Source of the DNA: Sphingomonadales bacterium
GTDB taxonomy: Bacteria > Pseudomonadota > Alphaproteobacteria > Sphingomonadales > Sphingomonadaceae
Length of the DNA stretch: 64,000 nucleotides
Assembly: GCA_016704425.1 (NCBI GenBank)
Contig: JADJAC010000002.1
Location: forward strand, 124,001 to 188,000
Direction: 5' to 3'
Part shown: positions 6,941 to 14,598 of the stretch, piece after piece
Position numbering within the stretch: the stretch's first letter is position 1
Layout: each line of letters begins with the position of its first letter
Made by a program: the position numbers and the translations under genes
Notes under the pieces: generated by a model
The model's input: only the letters and a program-made list of their open reading frames with translations
Databases searched by the model: none
Told to the model about the DNA's origin: nothing

Positions 6941-7501
6941 TGTGGTTGCAGGTCCGTTGTCAGAACATTTGGCACCACCCTTGCGGCGGCGCGCAAATTT
7001 GGAAGATCAAACTGATAAAAAAAGTCCGAGTGATCCATGCCGATAATACGCAGCGAATACGCGAAGCCGAGCCGTTTTTTAACGGTGAATAGCGGCCGAG
7101 GTGCAACTGATAATACAAGCCATAAACAGGGACGGATGCGATAGTGACAGCGTGTTCGGTGTCGCAGTTTCGCGCGCGCGAGAGGCGCTGGCAGGATGCA
7201 AAGGGGGCATGAAAAACGCTAGAACGCCCTATTCGGACACCGGCTGCAATCTGGCGTTCCAACGCTAAGTGAGTTTTTCCCGCGTCCGCGATGCGATTTC
7301 AGGGTAAATGGCAGGGAACTCCAGGCGCACACAAGGGCAATCGTAATGCCTGGAAGCATGGCGGGCGGTCGGCATCGACATTGGCCATTACGGCCTATCC
7401 CAAGCAGATGACTCGCATGGCGCATGACGTTGATTTAACGCTTGCAAGAAGGGCGGTTGCGTCCAAGTCGGGGTCGCTTACACTGACGATATGGGGGACT
7501 C
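6941..7501. other. Gene-poor stretch with a degenerate HGG-gene copy
   Basis: I see no convincing gene in this 561-bp stretch. It contains the second copy of the 18-bp repeat (7185-7202). It also contains, at about 7313-7411 on the plus strand, a diverged copy of the 3' end of the HGG-motif gene (4953-5051): GAHKGNRNAWKHGGRSAS corresponds to GAPKGNQNALKHGGRSAS. The 5' cysteine region is missing and the native stop is lost, so it is a remnant. Confidence 0.6.
7185..7202. repeat. 18-bp direct repeat, copy 2
   Basis: Identical to 5530-5547 and in the same orientation. It lies between the end of the four-gene cassette and the HGG-gene remnant. Confidence 0.6.
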
Positions 7502-7885
7502 ATGAAAGCCAGATCAGTACTGAGAGCCGCGCTAGTGTTCTTTGTCGCCACACCTGCCCTGGCAGCGGACTGGGTGTTGGTTGAACGATCCGCAGACCAA
7601 CAAGACACTTCCTACGTCGACAAATCATCGATCATCGCGAGCGGCTCAATCCGGCGCTATTGGGCGCGCACGGACTTCATTAGCAACCCTGATGGCTGGC
7701 AGCGGGTTTTGGCGCTTTGGGAAAACAACTGCGCGACGGGCGAGAATCGACTGCTTCAAGCAACAGTTTACAAGGTTGACGGTTCAAACAATTCGGTCCC
7801 AACGTCTGGGGCGCAATGGCAATACGTCACCCCCGAAACCGTAGAAGACAGTATCCACAAATACATCTGCAAGGGGGAGTCATGA
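7502..7885 (+). CDS. Exported surface-adhesin-E-like protein 1
   Basis: 127 residues with a signal peptide (about 1-21, ending ATPALA) and a mature part with WVLVERSAD, SYVDKSSI, RRYWARTDF, then a Trp/Asn/Cys region. This pattern fits the surface-adhesin protein E-like family (name recalled). Two cysteines (NNCATGE and KYICKG) probably form a disulfide in the periplasm. It overlaps the following paralogue by ATGA. The role is unknown; many members are probably envelope proteins rather than adhesins. Confidence 0.7.
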   Translation: MKARSVLRAALVFFVATPALAADWVLVERSADQQDTSYVDKSSIIASGSIRRYWARTDFISNPDGWQRVLALWENNCATGENRLLQATVYKVDGSNNSVPTSGAQWQYVTPETVEDSIHKYICKGES

Positions 7886-8262
7886 AAGCCAAGTCATATC
7901 TGTGCACCGCGCTATTACTTTCCATAGCCACACCGGCCCTTGCCGAGGCAGACTGGGTGTTGGTTGCTTCATCCAACCTCGGAACAAACCCAACCTATGT
8001 TGATAAGTCATCAATCCGCATCATGGGCGAAATCCGGCGTTTTTGGGTGCGGACAGAATACGCAAATGACGCAGATGGCTGGGCACGAGCAATGACTGTT
8101 TACGAAGACAACTGTGCGACCGACCAGCACCGCTTGCTCCAATTGAACGTCTACAAGGTTGACGGCACAAATCAATCTATCCCCGTAGACGGCTCGCCTT
8201 GGAAATACGTGATCCCCGGTGCTATCGAGGGAATTGTGCACGACTATGTCTGCAAACAGTGA
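7882..8262 (+). CDS. Exported surface-adhesin-E-like protein 2
   Basis: 126 residues from ATG 7882 in the overlap with the previous gene, with a signal peptide ending ATPALA. It is a tandem paralogue of protein 1: DWVLVASSN, TYVDKSSIRI, RRFWVRTEY, NCAT, YKVDG and DYVCKQ align in order along the whole length. Cysteines and aromatic residues are kept while about half of the other residues differ, so the duplication is old and both copies appear maintained. AAGGGGGAG lies just before the start. Confidence 0.7.
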   Translation: MKAKSYLCTALLLSIATPALAEADWVLVASSNLGTNPTYVDKSSIRIMGEIRRFWVRTEYANDADGWARAMTVYEDNCATDQHRLLQLNVYKVDGTNQSIPVDGSPWKYVIPGAIEGIVHDYVCKQ

Positions 8263-8420
8263 GTGCAACGCTAGGCTGGCTATAGGGCATAGCTATTCGG
8301 ACACTATCACTTGCAAATGGCTCGAATGGTATGCCGGAAGTGGGGTCGGTCGCAACTTGAGAATCCACTGACCCGCCTTAACATCCAATTTTTGGCGAAT
8401 CATCGGGGGATTGTGGCGTT

Positions 8421-8903
8421 ATGCTTGAGAAGTCATCGGATATTTTGAAGATGGCGCTCGCAATAGCAGCGCTTTTGGTCGGTCTTAGCGTGAGTTATTA
8501 CTATATCCTCTACTTGCCTAGTCGAGACCAACGAGCCGCTGAAGATCGCGAGGCGGCTCGCAAGGAAGAAAAGGAACAAGCGAACCGAGCCAGGCTGGCT
8601 GCTGAAAAACTGCGAGCAGACAAACGAGCGAATTACAACGTGTGTTTATCGCTCGCTCAAGCAAACTATAATTCTCGCTGGGAAGCGTCTTGCCGCGAAA
8701 GGCACTCCGCAACTCTTGATAGCTTTAATCAGTGCGTTGCGGCTGATTACGGCGCTGCCTTTTGCAAAGCCAACTACAAGATTGAGCCAGAAAAAGAATG
8801 CTCCCTTCCGAACGCGCTGGCCGATGACTATGACGTGGCACTTAGAGAAGCAAAGCGTCTCTGCTTGGACGAATTCAACAACGAGTTGAAAGTGGCGCAG
8901 TGA
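8421..8903 (+). CDS. Membrane-anchored coiled-coil protein
   Basis: 160 residues: an N-terminal membrane segment (about 10-32), a highly charged coiled coil (about 38-72, with EDREAARKEEKEQANRARLA), and a C-terminal part with six cysteines (VCLSLA, SCRER, QCVAADY, FCKANY, ECSLP, LCLDE). The even number suggests disulfides and a periplasmic location. No family recognised. The 158 bp before it hold no gene. Confidence 0.55.
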   Translation: MLEKSSDILKMALAIAALLVGLSVSYYYILYLPSRDQRAAEDREAARKEEKEQANRARLAAEKLRADKRANYNVCLSLAQANYNSRWEASCRERHSATLDSFNQCVAADYGAAFCKANYKIEPEKECSLPNALADDYDVALREAKRLCLDEFNNELKVAQ

Positions 8904-9027
8904 AGCATCAGTTGGAGGATGTTTAGACCCTGAATGCGGCAATTTCTGCGTTGGCGGTCTGCACTGAATCTAGCCTTGTTGTGTAAACTTAGACAAGGTG
9001 TAAGATGCCTCTGGTCAGGAGGGGCTT

Positions 9028-9387
9028 ATGAAAACGAAACTTGGCCTAGCACTAATAATGGTAGCTATTGCAGCGCCAGCGTTTGCAGGAACAACAAGCG
9101 TCCGTGGATACGTCCGAAAGGACGGAACCTATGTCGCGCCGCATATGAGAACGACGCCAGACAATTCGAGAGCGAATAACTGGTCAACCAGCCCGAACAT
9201 CAATCCTTATACGGGGCGCACTGGACACGAAAATCCCTATCCTATCTATAACGCGCCAAGGCAGACGCCGCGCTACACAGCGCCGTCCTATCCATCATAT
9301 CAGAACTATCCGACTTACAACGCGCCGCGTTCATCGGGTTATGACAATCCGTATACCTTGAAGGATGAGTCGGGCGATCCCGATTAA
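9028..9387 (+). CDS. Small exported Tyr/Pro-rich protein
   Basis: 119 residues preceded by a strong ribosome-binding site (GGAGGGG, 9018-9024). It has a signal peptide (1-20, ending APAFA), then VRGYVRKDGTYVAPHMRTTP, a motif common in short exported proteins across many bacteria, and a low-complexity Tyr/Pro/Asn tail. It is probably secreted or envelope-associated; the function is unknown. A diverged 60-bp sequence that recurs at 13089 follows the stop. Confidence 0.6.
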   Translation: MKTKLGLALIMVAIAAPAFAGTTSVRGYVRKDGTYVAPHMRTTPDNSRANNWSTSPNINPYTGRTGHENPYPIYNAPRQTPRYTAPSYPSYQNYPTYNAPRSSGYDNPYTLKDESGDPD

Positions 9388-9417
9388 GCAACGCCCATAC
9401 CTAGCTTATGCGCAAGG

Positions 9418-9477
9418 ACTGGCGAGAGAATGGAAGGCGAACTGAGAGGGGTGGTCGGCGAGAACTCTGAATTGAGC
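9418..9477. repeat. Diverged intergenic repeat, copy 1
   Basis: About 60 bp after the 9028 gene resemble 13089-13149, sharing GAATGGAAGGCGAA and GAATTG with similar spacing. Both copies follow a short exported or membrane protein gene in the island, on the same strand. It could be a decayed duplication or a common 3' end. Confidence 0.4.
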
Positions 9478-10192
9478 CATTGCCTCTAGAACTCAGCCGG
9501 GTCTAGGCCCTTAGCAATGCCTCGCTCGCGGTCTTTTTCTTCTCTCTGCTTCTTAGTCCATTTATTCGCTTCATCAACCTCTTCTGGGCTTGCCTCATAA
9601 TAAACTGTCAATCGCGTCAACGACGGCTCGCCGTTATGCCAAGGCTGTGGCCCAAAGCAGGAAATATCTATGCTGCGAGCGTTCGAATGAGGCGCATAAC
9701 CTAATATTGGTTCTTCAAGCCGAACCGCGAAATTTCGACCCGTGATCTTTTCAAGTTCTCGGTCACGCCTTGAATCCCGGACTTCGTTCAATTTCAAGTG
9801 GGGTACCGAGCAAGAATCGTGGCGTTGACAGAGTCGAAGTCCGACATGCACTCTTGGAACTGAGTAGCCTCGCTGCCTGCCCGATAATCTCTCGAAGCCG
9901 ATACCGACAGCACTCTCTCTTGATACGGAAATAGTGTCACTTTGATATAGTCAAAGAAGGCATCGACATGCTTGTCCCAATAACTGATGTGTAAATAGGC
10001 GTCGAACCGGGACCCCATATCGGCGTCGAAGAGGGACCCCCTTTGGTGATGTCGGGCGGTTGTCCCGGTAGTCCATAGGAGGGACCCACGGCCGACGCCG
10101 CGCGCCTCCCCAAGCGCTGGCGGTGGCGGCCGTGGGAGGTTCCTGTGGACCCACCGGGTCAACCGCCGGGAGGGGGGTCCGGGGGAGGGGTT

Positions 10193-10906
10193 TTAGCTGC
10201 GGTTCCTGAGCCGCCAGCTATCGTTGCCGGTCTCGACGATGTCGCAGTGATGGGTGATGCGGTCGAGCAGCGCGGCCGTCATCTTCGGGTCGCCGAACAC
10301 GGTTGGCCATTCGCCGAACGCCAGGTTGGTGGTGATGATCACCGAGGTGCGCTCGTAGAGCTTGCTAACAAGGTGGAACAGCAGTTGGCCGCCGGAGCGT
10401 GCGAACGGCAGATAGCCGAGCTCATCGAGCACGACGAGGTCGAGACGCGAGAGCTGGGCCGCGAGTGCGCCGGCCTTGCCGAGACGGCTCTCCTCCTCGA
10501 GCCGGTTCACCAGATCGACGGTGTTGAAGTAGCGGCCGCGGGCACCGGCACGCACCACGCTGGCGGTGATGGCAACCGCAAGATGGGTCTTGCCGGTCCC
10601 GGTGCCGCCGACCAGGACGATGTTGCGCTGGCCGGGCAGGAACGCGCCAGCATGGAGCGAGCGCACCAGCTCCTCGTTGATGGGCGTGCCTTCGAACACG
10701 AACGCGTCGAGGTCCTTCACCACCGGCAGCTTGGCCGCACTCATGCGATAGCGGATCGATGCCGCGTGGCGGTGAGCTGCCTCGGCACGCAGCAGATCGG
10801 TCAGGATCTCCATGGCGGTGCGCTTGCGCTGCACGCCGGTGGTGACCGCCTCATCGAACGCGCTGGCCATGCCCTTAAGACCGAGGCCGCTCATCGCGGC
10901 GATCAT
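10193..10906 (-). CDS. istB: IS21 helper ATPase IstB
   Basis: 237 residues of the DnaC/DnaA-like AAA+ family that assists the IstA transposase in target-site choice and strand transfer. Walker A is GGTGTGKTHLAVAI, Walker B lies in DLVVLDELGYLPF, and SVIITTNLAF is sensor I. The start at 10906 is one base past the istA stop (TGAGATG arrangement), the usual translational coupling of IS21 genes. Longer in-frame extension to 11023 would lie inside istA and is not credible. Confidence 0.9.
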   Translation of the reverse strand: MIAAMSGLGLKGMASAFDEAVTTGVQRKRTAMEILTDLLRAEAAHRHAASIRYRMSAAKLPVVKDLDAFVFEGTPINEELVRSLHAGAFLPGQRNIVLVGGTGTGKTHLAVAITASVVRAGARGRYFNTVDLVNRLEEESRLGKAGALAAQLSRLDLVVLDELGYLPFARSGGQLLFHLVSKLYERTSVIITTNLAFGEWPTVFGDPKMTAALLDRITHHCDIVETGNDSWRLRNRS

Positions 10907-10907
10907 C

Positions 10908-12446
10908 TCATGCCGCTGCACGGGCGCCTCGCAGCAGGTCGTAGCGGGCGCAGTCGGCGGTCGGTGGGTGGCTGAGCGCGAGTGCGTCGGACGTGGTGAT
11001 CGTCCTCGGCCGGGGCGGCTCACGCCGCCGCGCCAGGATGTTGAGGATCACATCGTCGCTGGCAGCGCCGGCGGCAAGCGCTTCGCGGATCGCAGCCTCG
11101 ACCGCCTCAAGGCCGTCGGTGAGCACGGCGGACAACACGCGCACGAAGCGCCGGTCGGCTTCATCGCCAGTCCCGAGCTTGCGCCTGAGCCGTGCAAGCG
11201 CTGGCGGCAACTCCCAGCCCTGGAACGGTGCCCCGTTCCTGAGTGCGCCCGGCTTCTTGGCCAGCACTGGCAGGTAGTGCCAAGGATCGAGGATCATCCG
11301 ATCCCGGCCGAAGAAGCGGGGATGCTCGGCCACGACCTCGTCGTCCAGGCGGACCACGATCCGGTCGGCGTAAGCGCGCACCTGCACCGCCCGCCGTGCC
11401 GCCTTGGCCATGACCGAGTAGCGGTTGCGGTCGAAGTTTATGAGGCAGGTGCCGGTCACCGCGTGCGGCGTCTCGTGGAAGCCGTCGAACGGCGCCAACA
11501 TCGCCTGGAGCGCCGGACGTTCGGCGTCCCATGCCTGGGCGATGGTCAGCTCCTTCTGATCGGGGTGCTGGTGCAGCGCCGCCCACCGGCGGCACTCCGC
11601 CTCCAGCCACCCGTTCAGCTCCTCCAAGCTGGCGAAGCGTAGCCGGGGCTGGAAGAACCGCCCGCGCATCGTCTGCACCTGATGCTCAACCTGGCCCTTC
11701 TCCCAACCTGCTGCCGGCGAGCAGGCGGTGGGCTCGACCATGTAGTGGTCGGCCATGATCAGGAAGCGCCGGTTGAAGACCCGCTCCTTGCCAGTGAACA
11801 CGGTCGTCACCGCGGTCTTCATGTTGTCGTAGATCCCGCGCGTCGGCACGCCGCCGAAGAACGCGAACGCCCGCGCATGGGCATCGAACACCATCTCCTG
11901 CGTCTCACGGGGATAGGCTCTCACGTACACAGCCCGCGACGCGCACGGCCGCATATGTGCGACCTTCACGCGCATCGGCTTGCCGGCGATCTCCACATCC
12001 TCGTGGCTCCAGTCGAACTGGTATGCCTCGCCGGGCCGGAACATCAGCGGGATGAACGCCGCAGCGCCGTCACCTGCATCCTTGCGCCGCTCGTCCAGCC
12101 AGCGCTTCGCATAACGCCGGACAGCATCGTAGGAGACCGTCAAACGCTCTCCTGAGCTTGTCGGTAGGCCCTCGCGCACCAGCAGATCGTGGATCCGCGT
12201 CATCCGCAGCCGTTCGCGCCGGGGCCGCACCTCGTTCTCGGCCAGCAGAGCGTCCAAGCGCTCCTGGAAAGGGCCGATCCGGGGAAGTGGCTGCACCGAG
12301 CGCCGATACGCGAAGCCCGCCTCAGGAGCGCGGATCGCCTTCCTCACCACTTTGCGCGACAACCGCAGATCCCGCGCGATCGCCTTGATCGACTTGCCAT
12401 CGGCGTGCTCGCGCCGGATCCCTACTACCGTCTCCAAAATCAACAT
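10908..12446 (-). CDS. istA: IS21 transposase IstA
   Basis: 512 residues. It has an N-terminal helix-turn-helix (about 15-40, with SIKAIARDLRLSRKVVRKAI), a DDE-type integrase core with FDWSHEDVE, GIYDNMKTAV and the Glu in KGQVEHQVQT as catalytic residues, and a C-terminal basic domain. It catalyses cut-and-paste or circle-mediated transposition with IstB. The length is normal for the family and no disruption is seen. Confidence 0.92.
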   Translation of the reverse strand: MLILETVVGIRREHADGKSIKAIARDLRLSRKVVRKAIRAPEAGFAYRRSVQPLPRIGPFQERLDALLAENEVRPRRERLRMTRIHDLLVREGLPTSSGERLTVSYDAVRRYAKRWLDERRKDAGDGAAAFIPLMFRPGEAYQFDWSHEDVEIAGKPMRVKVAHMRPCASRAVYVRAYPRETQEMVFDAHARAFAFFGGVPTRGIYDNMKTAVTTVFTGKERVFNRRFLIMADHYMVEPTACSPAAGWEKGQVEHQVQTMRGRFFQPRLRFASLEELNGWLEAECRRWAALHQHPDQKELTIAQAWDAERPALQAMLAPFDGFHETPHAVTGTCLINFDRNRYSVMAKAARRAVQVRAYADRIVVRLDDEVVAEHPRFFGRDRMILDPWHYLPVLAKKPGALRNGAPFQGWELPPALARLRRKLGTGDEADRRFVRVLSAVLTDGLEAVEAAIREALAAGAASDDVILNILARRREPPRPRTITTSDALALSHPPTADCARYDLLRGARAAA

Positions 12447-12906
12447 CCCGATCCCGCCGTCTGGTCATCACCAAACGGACGCACCTAAACCATCGAGATG
12501 GGGGTCCCTTTTAGACGCCGATCACCCCCATAACGGGGTCCTTCTTGCACGCCGATCCACAAACTGATGTCCTTTCCCTTCTTGGTAAAGCCTTTCGCGC
12601 TGAGGTCTCCTGGGTCAACGGCGAGCGGCACACCAAAGGCTTCAACTATTGCATGTTCTGACGCGGACATCGCGGTGGTTGCGAGCAAGAGTAAGAGCGA
12701 AAACACGAGCCAAAGATAGCAAAAATCGGACAATCGTCAAAGACCGATATTCAATAAATGGTTTAACTTGGCATGATAAGACGCGTCCGGCGCCAAGCTA
12801 GAGGAACGTTTCGCGTCATGTCTGACAACTCGTCCTTTTCCGCATTTGACGTTTCCGACGAAGAAATGCACGTTGTTGGTCGCGTCATTTGGATAGGGAG
12901 GCGAAT

Positions 12907-13068
12907 GTGAATTGGTTCCAGCGCGTTTTGCTCGTTGTGGCCGGTCTGTTTTTCCTGCTGTTCGCCTTTTCAACAGCGACCGGTTATTCCCCGAACGCTG
13001 CGATCTTCGGTGGCATTCTTTTTGCCGCCGCCATATTCTGTTTCTGGCTTGCTGCTGACACTTACTAA
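12907..13068 (+). CDS. 53-residue membrane protein (GTG start)
   Basis: Starts GTG 12907 after GGGAGG (about 12897-12902): MNWFQRVLLVVAGLFFLLF, then a short loop and a second hydrophobic stretch ending AADTY. It has two membrane segments with almost no soluble part. No function can be given. The good ribosome-binding site and the clean hydrophobic pattern support it. Confidence 0.5.
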   Translation: MNWFQRVLLVVAGLFFLLFAFSTATGYSPNAAIFGGILFAAAIFCFWLAADTY

Positions 13069-13458
13069 CTACATGACCTTTGGTGAAGCTTGACCGAGGG
13101 AATGGAAGGCGAAGTGAAGGGAAGATAGACGGCGCAAAGTCAGAATTGCCCCAAGTCACCGGAACTCAATCGGCTTATTGAACGGATACAGTTTGCGTGC
13201 AATATAAGAGTTAATCAAACTCAATCAGTTGCCGTTACAATTGGTCAGGTTGCCAAATCGCGTGCACGATACAGACCATGTGCGATGAGCTTGTTGTTGC
13301 TGACTAGAGCAGCGCCGATGGCTCCGAGAATTGCAGCCCGAGCCGCTCTGCGGCGCTCTTTTCCTGTCCAAGAGCCAAGTAAAAAGACTCAAGGTTCTTA
13401 TCGATTAAAGCCAACTCAGCGACGCTTCCCTCGATTGTCCCCTAGCCATAGCTAGCTG
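13069..13458. other. 390-bp intergenic stretch with a diverged repeat
   Basis: I see no gene here. Positions 13089-13149 are the second copy of the repeat at 9418-9477. The remainder shows no clear terminator or RNA. Confidence 0.4.
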
Positions 13459-13917
13459 CTAAACCGCTCCAACCCAAGCTTCAACGCCAACATCTCGTCC
13501 TATGCGCGTCGACCGAATCTGTGCTTCGTTCGCATCAGCGTTCTTGATGGCAGACGACAGCTCGTCCATTTTTCCCTGCATCCAAGCCTCGGACATTGAA
13601 CTAGACGGCTTGCTGTCCATATGTTGGCGAAGTGCCCAAAGTGTTTGGCCGCGCCCCACTAACTCCGAAAGGTTTTGCACGGCTCTTAATGCTGCATCTA
13701 ACAGGATAGGAGCATTTTCCTGATTTGCCAGGATTGCTGAGACTGCGCTAGCTGCCGTTTCGGAGGCGGCCTTGTCGAGTTTGGGGCGCTGCTCACGATA
13801 ATCCTTATCGCGCGCCTCCCACAAAGCAGAAAACTCTTTGGTAACCGATCCCGCGTGTAGCGGCGTCGTAGCGCATAGGCAGAAGAGCAAGGCGCCTAAA
13901 ATGAACCCCAGCTTCAT
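13459..13917 (-). CDS. Exported helical protein, unknown
   Basis: 152 residues from the ATG at 13917, chosen because it places a normal signal peptide (about 1-21, ending TPLHAGS) at the N-terminus and because GGATGGA lies upstream. The mature part is alpha-helical (LWEARDKDYREQRPKLDKAA, then alanine-rich) without cysteines. It is the last gene of the element. No family recognised. In-frame codons extend to 13998 but would bury the signal peptide. Confidence 0.55.
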   Translation of the reverse strand: MKLGFILGALLFCLCATTPLHAGSVTKEFSALWEARDKDYREQRPKLDKAASETAASAVSAILANQENAPILLDAALRAVQNLSELVGRGQTLWALRQHMDSKPSSSMSEAWMQGKMDELSSAIKNADANEAQIRSTRIGRDVGVEAWVGAV

Positions 13918-14027
13918 TTTGAATTCCATCCAATGGCTAGGCGTTGATACTGCCATCATATTTTTGGCCAGTCCAAAGCAATTCGCGAGAAATATCACGA
14001 CTGCATTCTGAGCACCAAAAAAAGTGC

Positions 14028-14049
14028 ATATTAGGGAACCATTGGGGAA
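14028..14049. repeat. Putative integrase arm-type site, right end
   Basis: Matches 1097-1118 at 19 of 22 bases in direct orientation and 1076-1090 as an exact 15-bp inverted match. It lies 36 bp inside the right att core. Confidence 0.6.
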
Positions 14050-14084
14050 AACTAGGGAGTATGCCTGCTAAGTCATTGAATTGG

Positions 14085-14131
14085 CTGGTGACCCCTACGG
14101 GAATCGAACCCGTGTTTCAGCCGTGAAAGGG
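14085..14131. repeat. Right attachment site within tRNA-Glu
   Basis: These 47 bases are identical to 933-979. They cover the 3' portion of the intact tRNA-Glu gene, from the encoded CCA through the anticodon arm, so the element supplies the 3' part and keeps the tRNA functional. Confidence 0.92.
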
Positions 14132-14160
14132 CCGCGTCCTAACCGCTAGACGAAGGGGCC
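14086..14160 (-). tRNA. tRNA-Glu (UUC), intact
   Basis: A 75-nt cloverleaf on the minus strand. The 5' acceptor GGCCCCT pairs with AGGGGTC, the anticodon loop CTTTCAC gives UUC, the T loop has GGTTCGATTCC, and CCA is encoded. It is the integration target of the island; its 3' part is element-borne and its 5' part chromosomal. Confidence 0.96.
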
Positions 14161-14200
14161 GTCGAAGCGAGCCGCGCGCTTACCAGAAAAGCAGCGCGGG

Positions 14201-14584
14201 TCAACCATGTTTGGAATGGCAGACGGCCTGCAGCTTGTTTCCATCCGGATCGCGCACATAGGCGCCATAATAGTTTGGATGGTAATGCGGCCTCAAACCT
14301 GGCGAACCTTCATCGGTTCCGCCGTGCTGAAGCGCTGCCGCATGAAACGCATCGACGGTCGCCCGGTCTTTCGCATGAAATGCTACGTGCGTGCCATTGC
14401 CGCTTGTTGCCAATTGACCGTCGAAGGCAGGTCCGACGAAGATCTTGGGGCCCGTTGGTTCACCATAGGCGATGCCATGCTCATGTTCAAACAGAACGGG
14501 CTGCGCGAGAACGGTCATTATGGCTTCCCAGAACGATTGGGCGCGGGGCCAGTCATTGGTTCCAAGAGTGACATGGCTGAACAT
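14201..14584 (-). CDS. VOC/glyoxalase-superfamily protein
   Basis: 127 residues with the paired beta-alpha-beta-beta-beta modules of the vicinal oxygen chelate fold: an N-terminal MFSHVTLGTNDWPRAQSFWE and a C-terminal AYVRDPDGNKLQAVCH, the usual closing motif. Metal ligands are likely the His near the start and a Glu/His in the second module. The substrate cannot be told from the sequence; members include glyoxalases, dioxygenases and resistance proteins. It follows recJ by 14 bp on the same strand. Confidence 0.8.
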   Translation of the reverse strand: MFSHVTLGTNDWPRAQSFWEAIMTVLAQPVLFEHEHGIAYGEPTGPKIFVGPAFDGQLATSGNGTHVAFHAKDRATVDAFHAAALQHGGTDEGSPGLRPHYHPNYYGAYVRDPDGNKLQAVCHSKHG

Positions 14585-14598
14585 TCCGGTCTCCCGCT

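Larger units (their letters stand above)
9990..12561. mobile_element. IS21-family insertion sequence, intact
   Basis: The 2572-bp element begins TGTAAATAGGCGTCG at 9990 and ends CGCCGATCCACA at 12561. The ends are imperfect inverted repeats sharing TGT, AT, GGCGT and GGACCCC at matching positions. The 8-bp target duplication AACTGATG is present at 9982-9989 and 12562-12569 and is confirmed by frame restoration of the split gene. It carries istA and istB on the minus strand. A sampled line is about 73% G+C, well above the cargo, so it came from elsewhere. Both genes are open and the ends intact, so it may be mobile. Confidence 0.93.
9486..12733 (-). pseudogene. Exported-protein gene split by IS21 and frameshifted
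   Basis: The 5' part (12733 down to 12562) encodes a signal peptide and a mature N-terminus with AFGVPLAVDP, ending KGKDIS. Removing the IS (9990-12561) and one copy of the 8-bp duplication restores the frame as KGKDISYWDKHVDAFFDYIK on the other side (9989 downward). A second lesion near 9794-9800, one base lost from a C run, ends this frame at ARYPT; the homologous-looking continuation LKLNEVRDSR runs in the next frame to 9486. The original product was an exported protein of about 220 residues. It resembles no family I know. Confidence 0.75.
933..14131. mobile_element. Integrative genomic island in tRNA-Glu
   Basis: The element is bounded by a 47-bp exact direct repeat, 933-979 and 14085-14131, that corresponds to the 3' portion of a tRNA-Glu(UUC) gene from the anticodon arm through the encoded CCA. 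The tyrosine integrase begins 158 bp inside the left repeat. It is followed by small regulatory or DNA-binding genes and then by cargo. I see no relaxase, type IV secretion or phage structural genes, so it is probably not self-transmissible. Base composition differs from the chromosome: two sampled cargo lines are about 45% G+C. An IS21-family element sits inside. Confidence 0.9.

Noticed and set aside
6960..7262. 100-residue minus-strand frame between the cassette and the adhesin-like genes
   Set aside because: No family resemblance, no ribosome-binding site, and it crosses the 18-bp repeat. I could not support it as a gene and treat the stretch as gene-poor.
10145..10975. 276-residue plus-strand frame opposite istB
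   Set aside because: Antisense shadow of the G+C-rich transposition gene; it has no motif or ribosome-binding site of its own.
12737..13159. 140-residue minus-strand frame
   Set aside because: Arg/Ser-rich translation without structure, antisense to the better-supported GTG-started membrane protein at 12907-13068.
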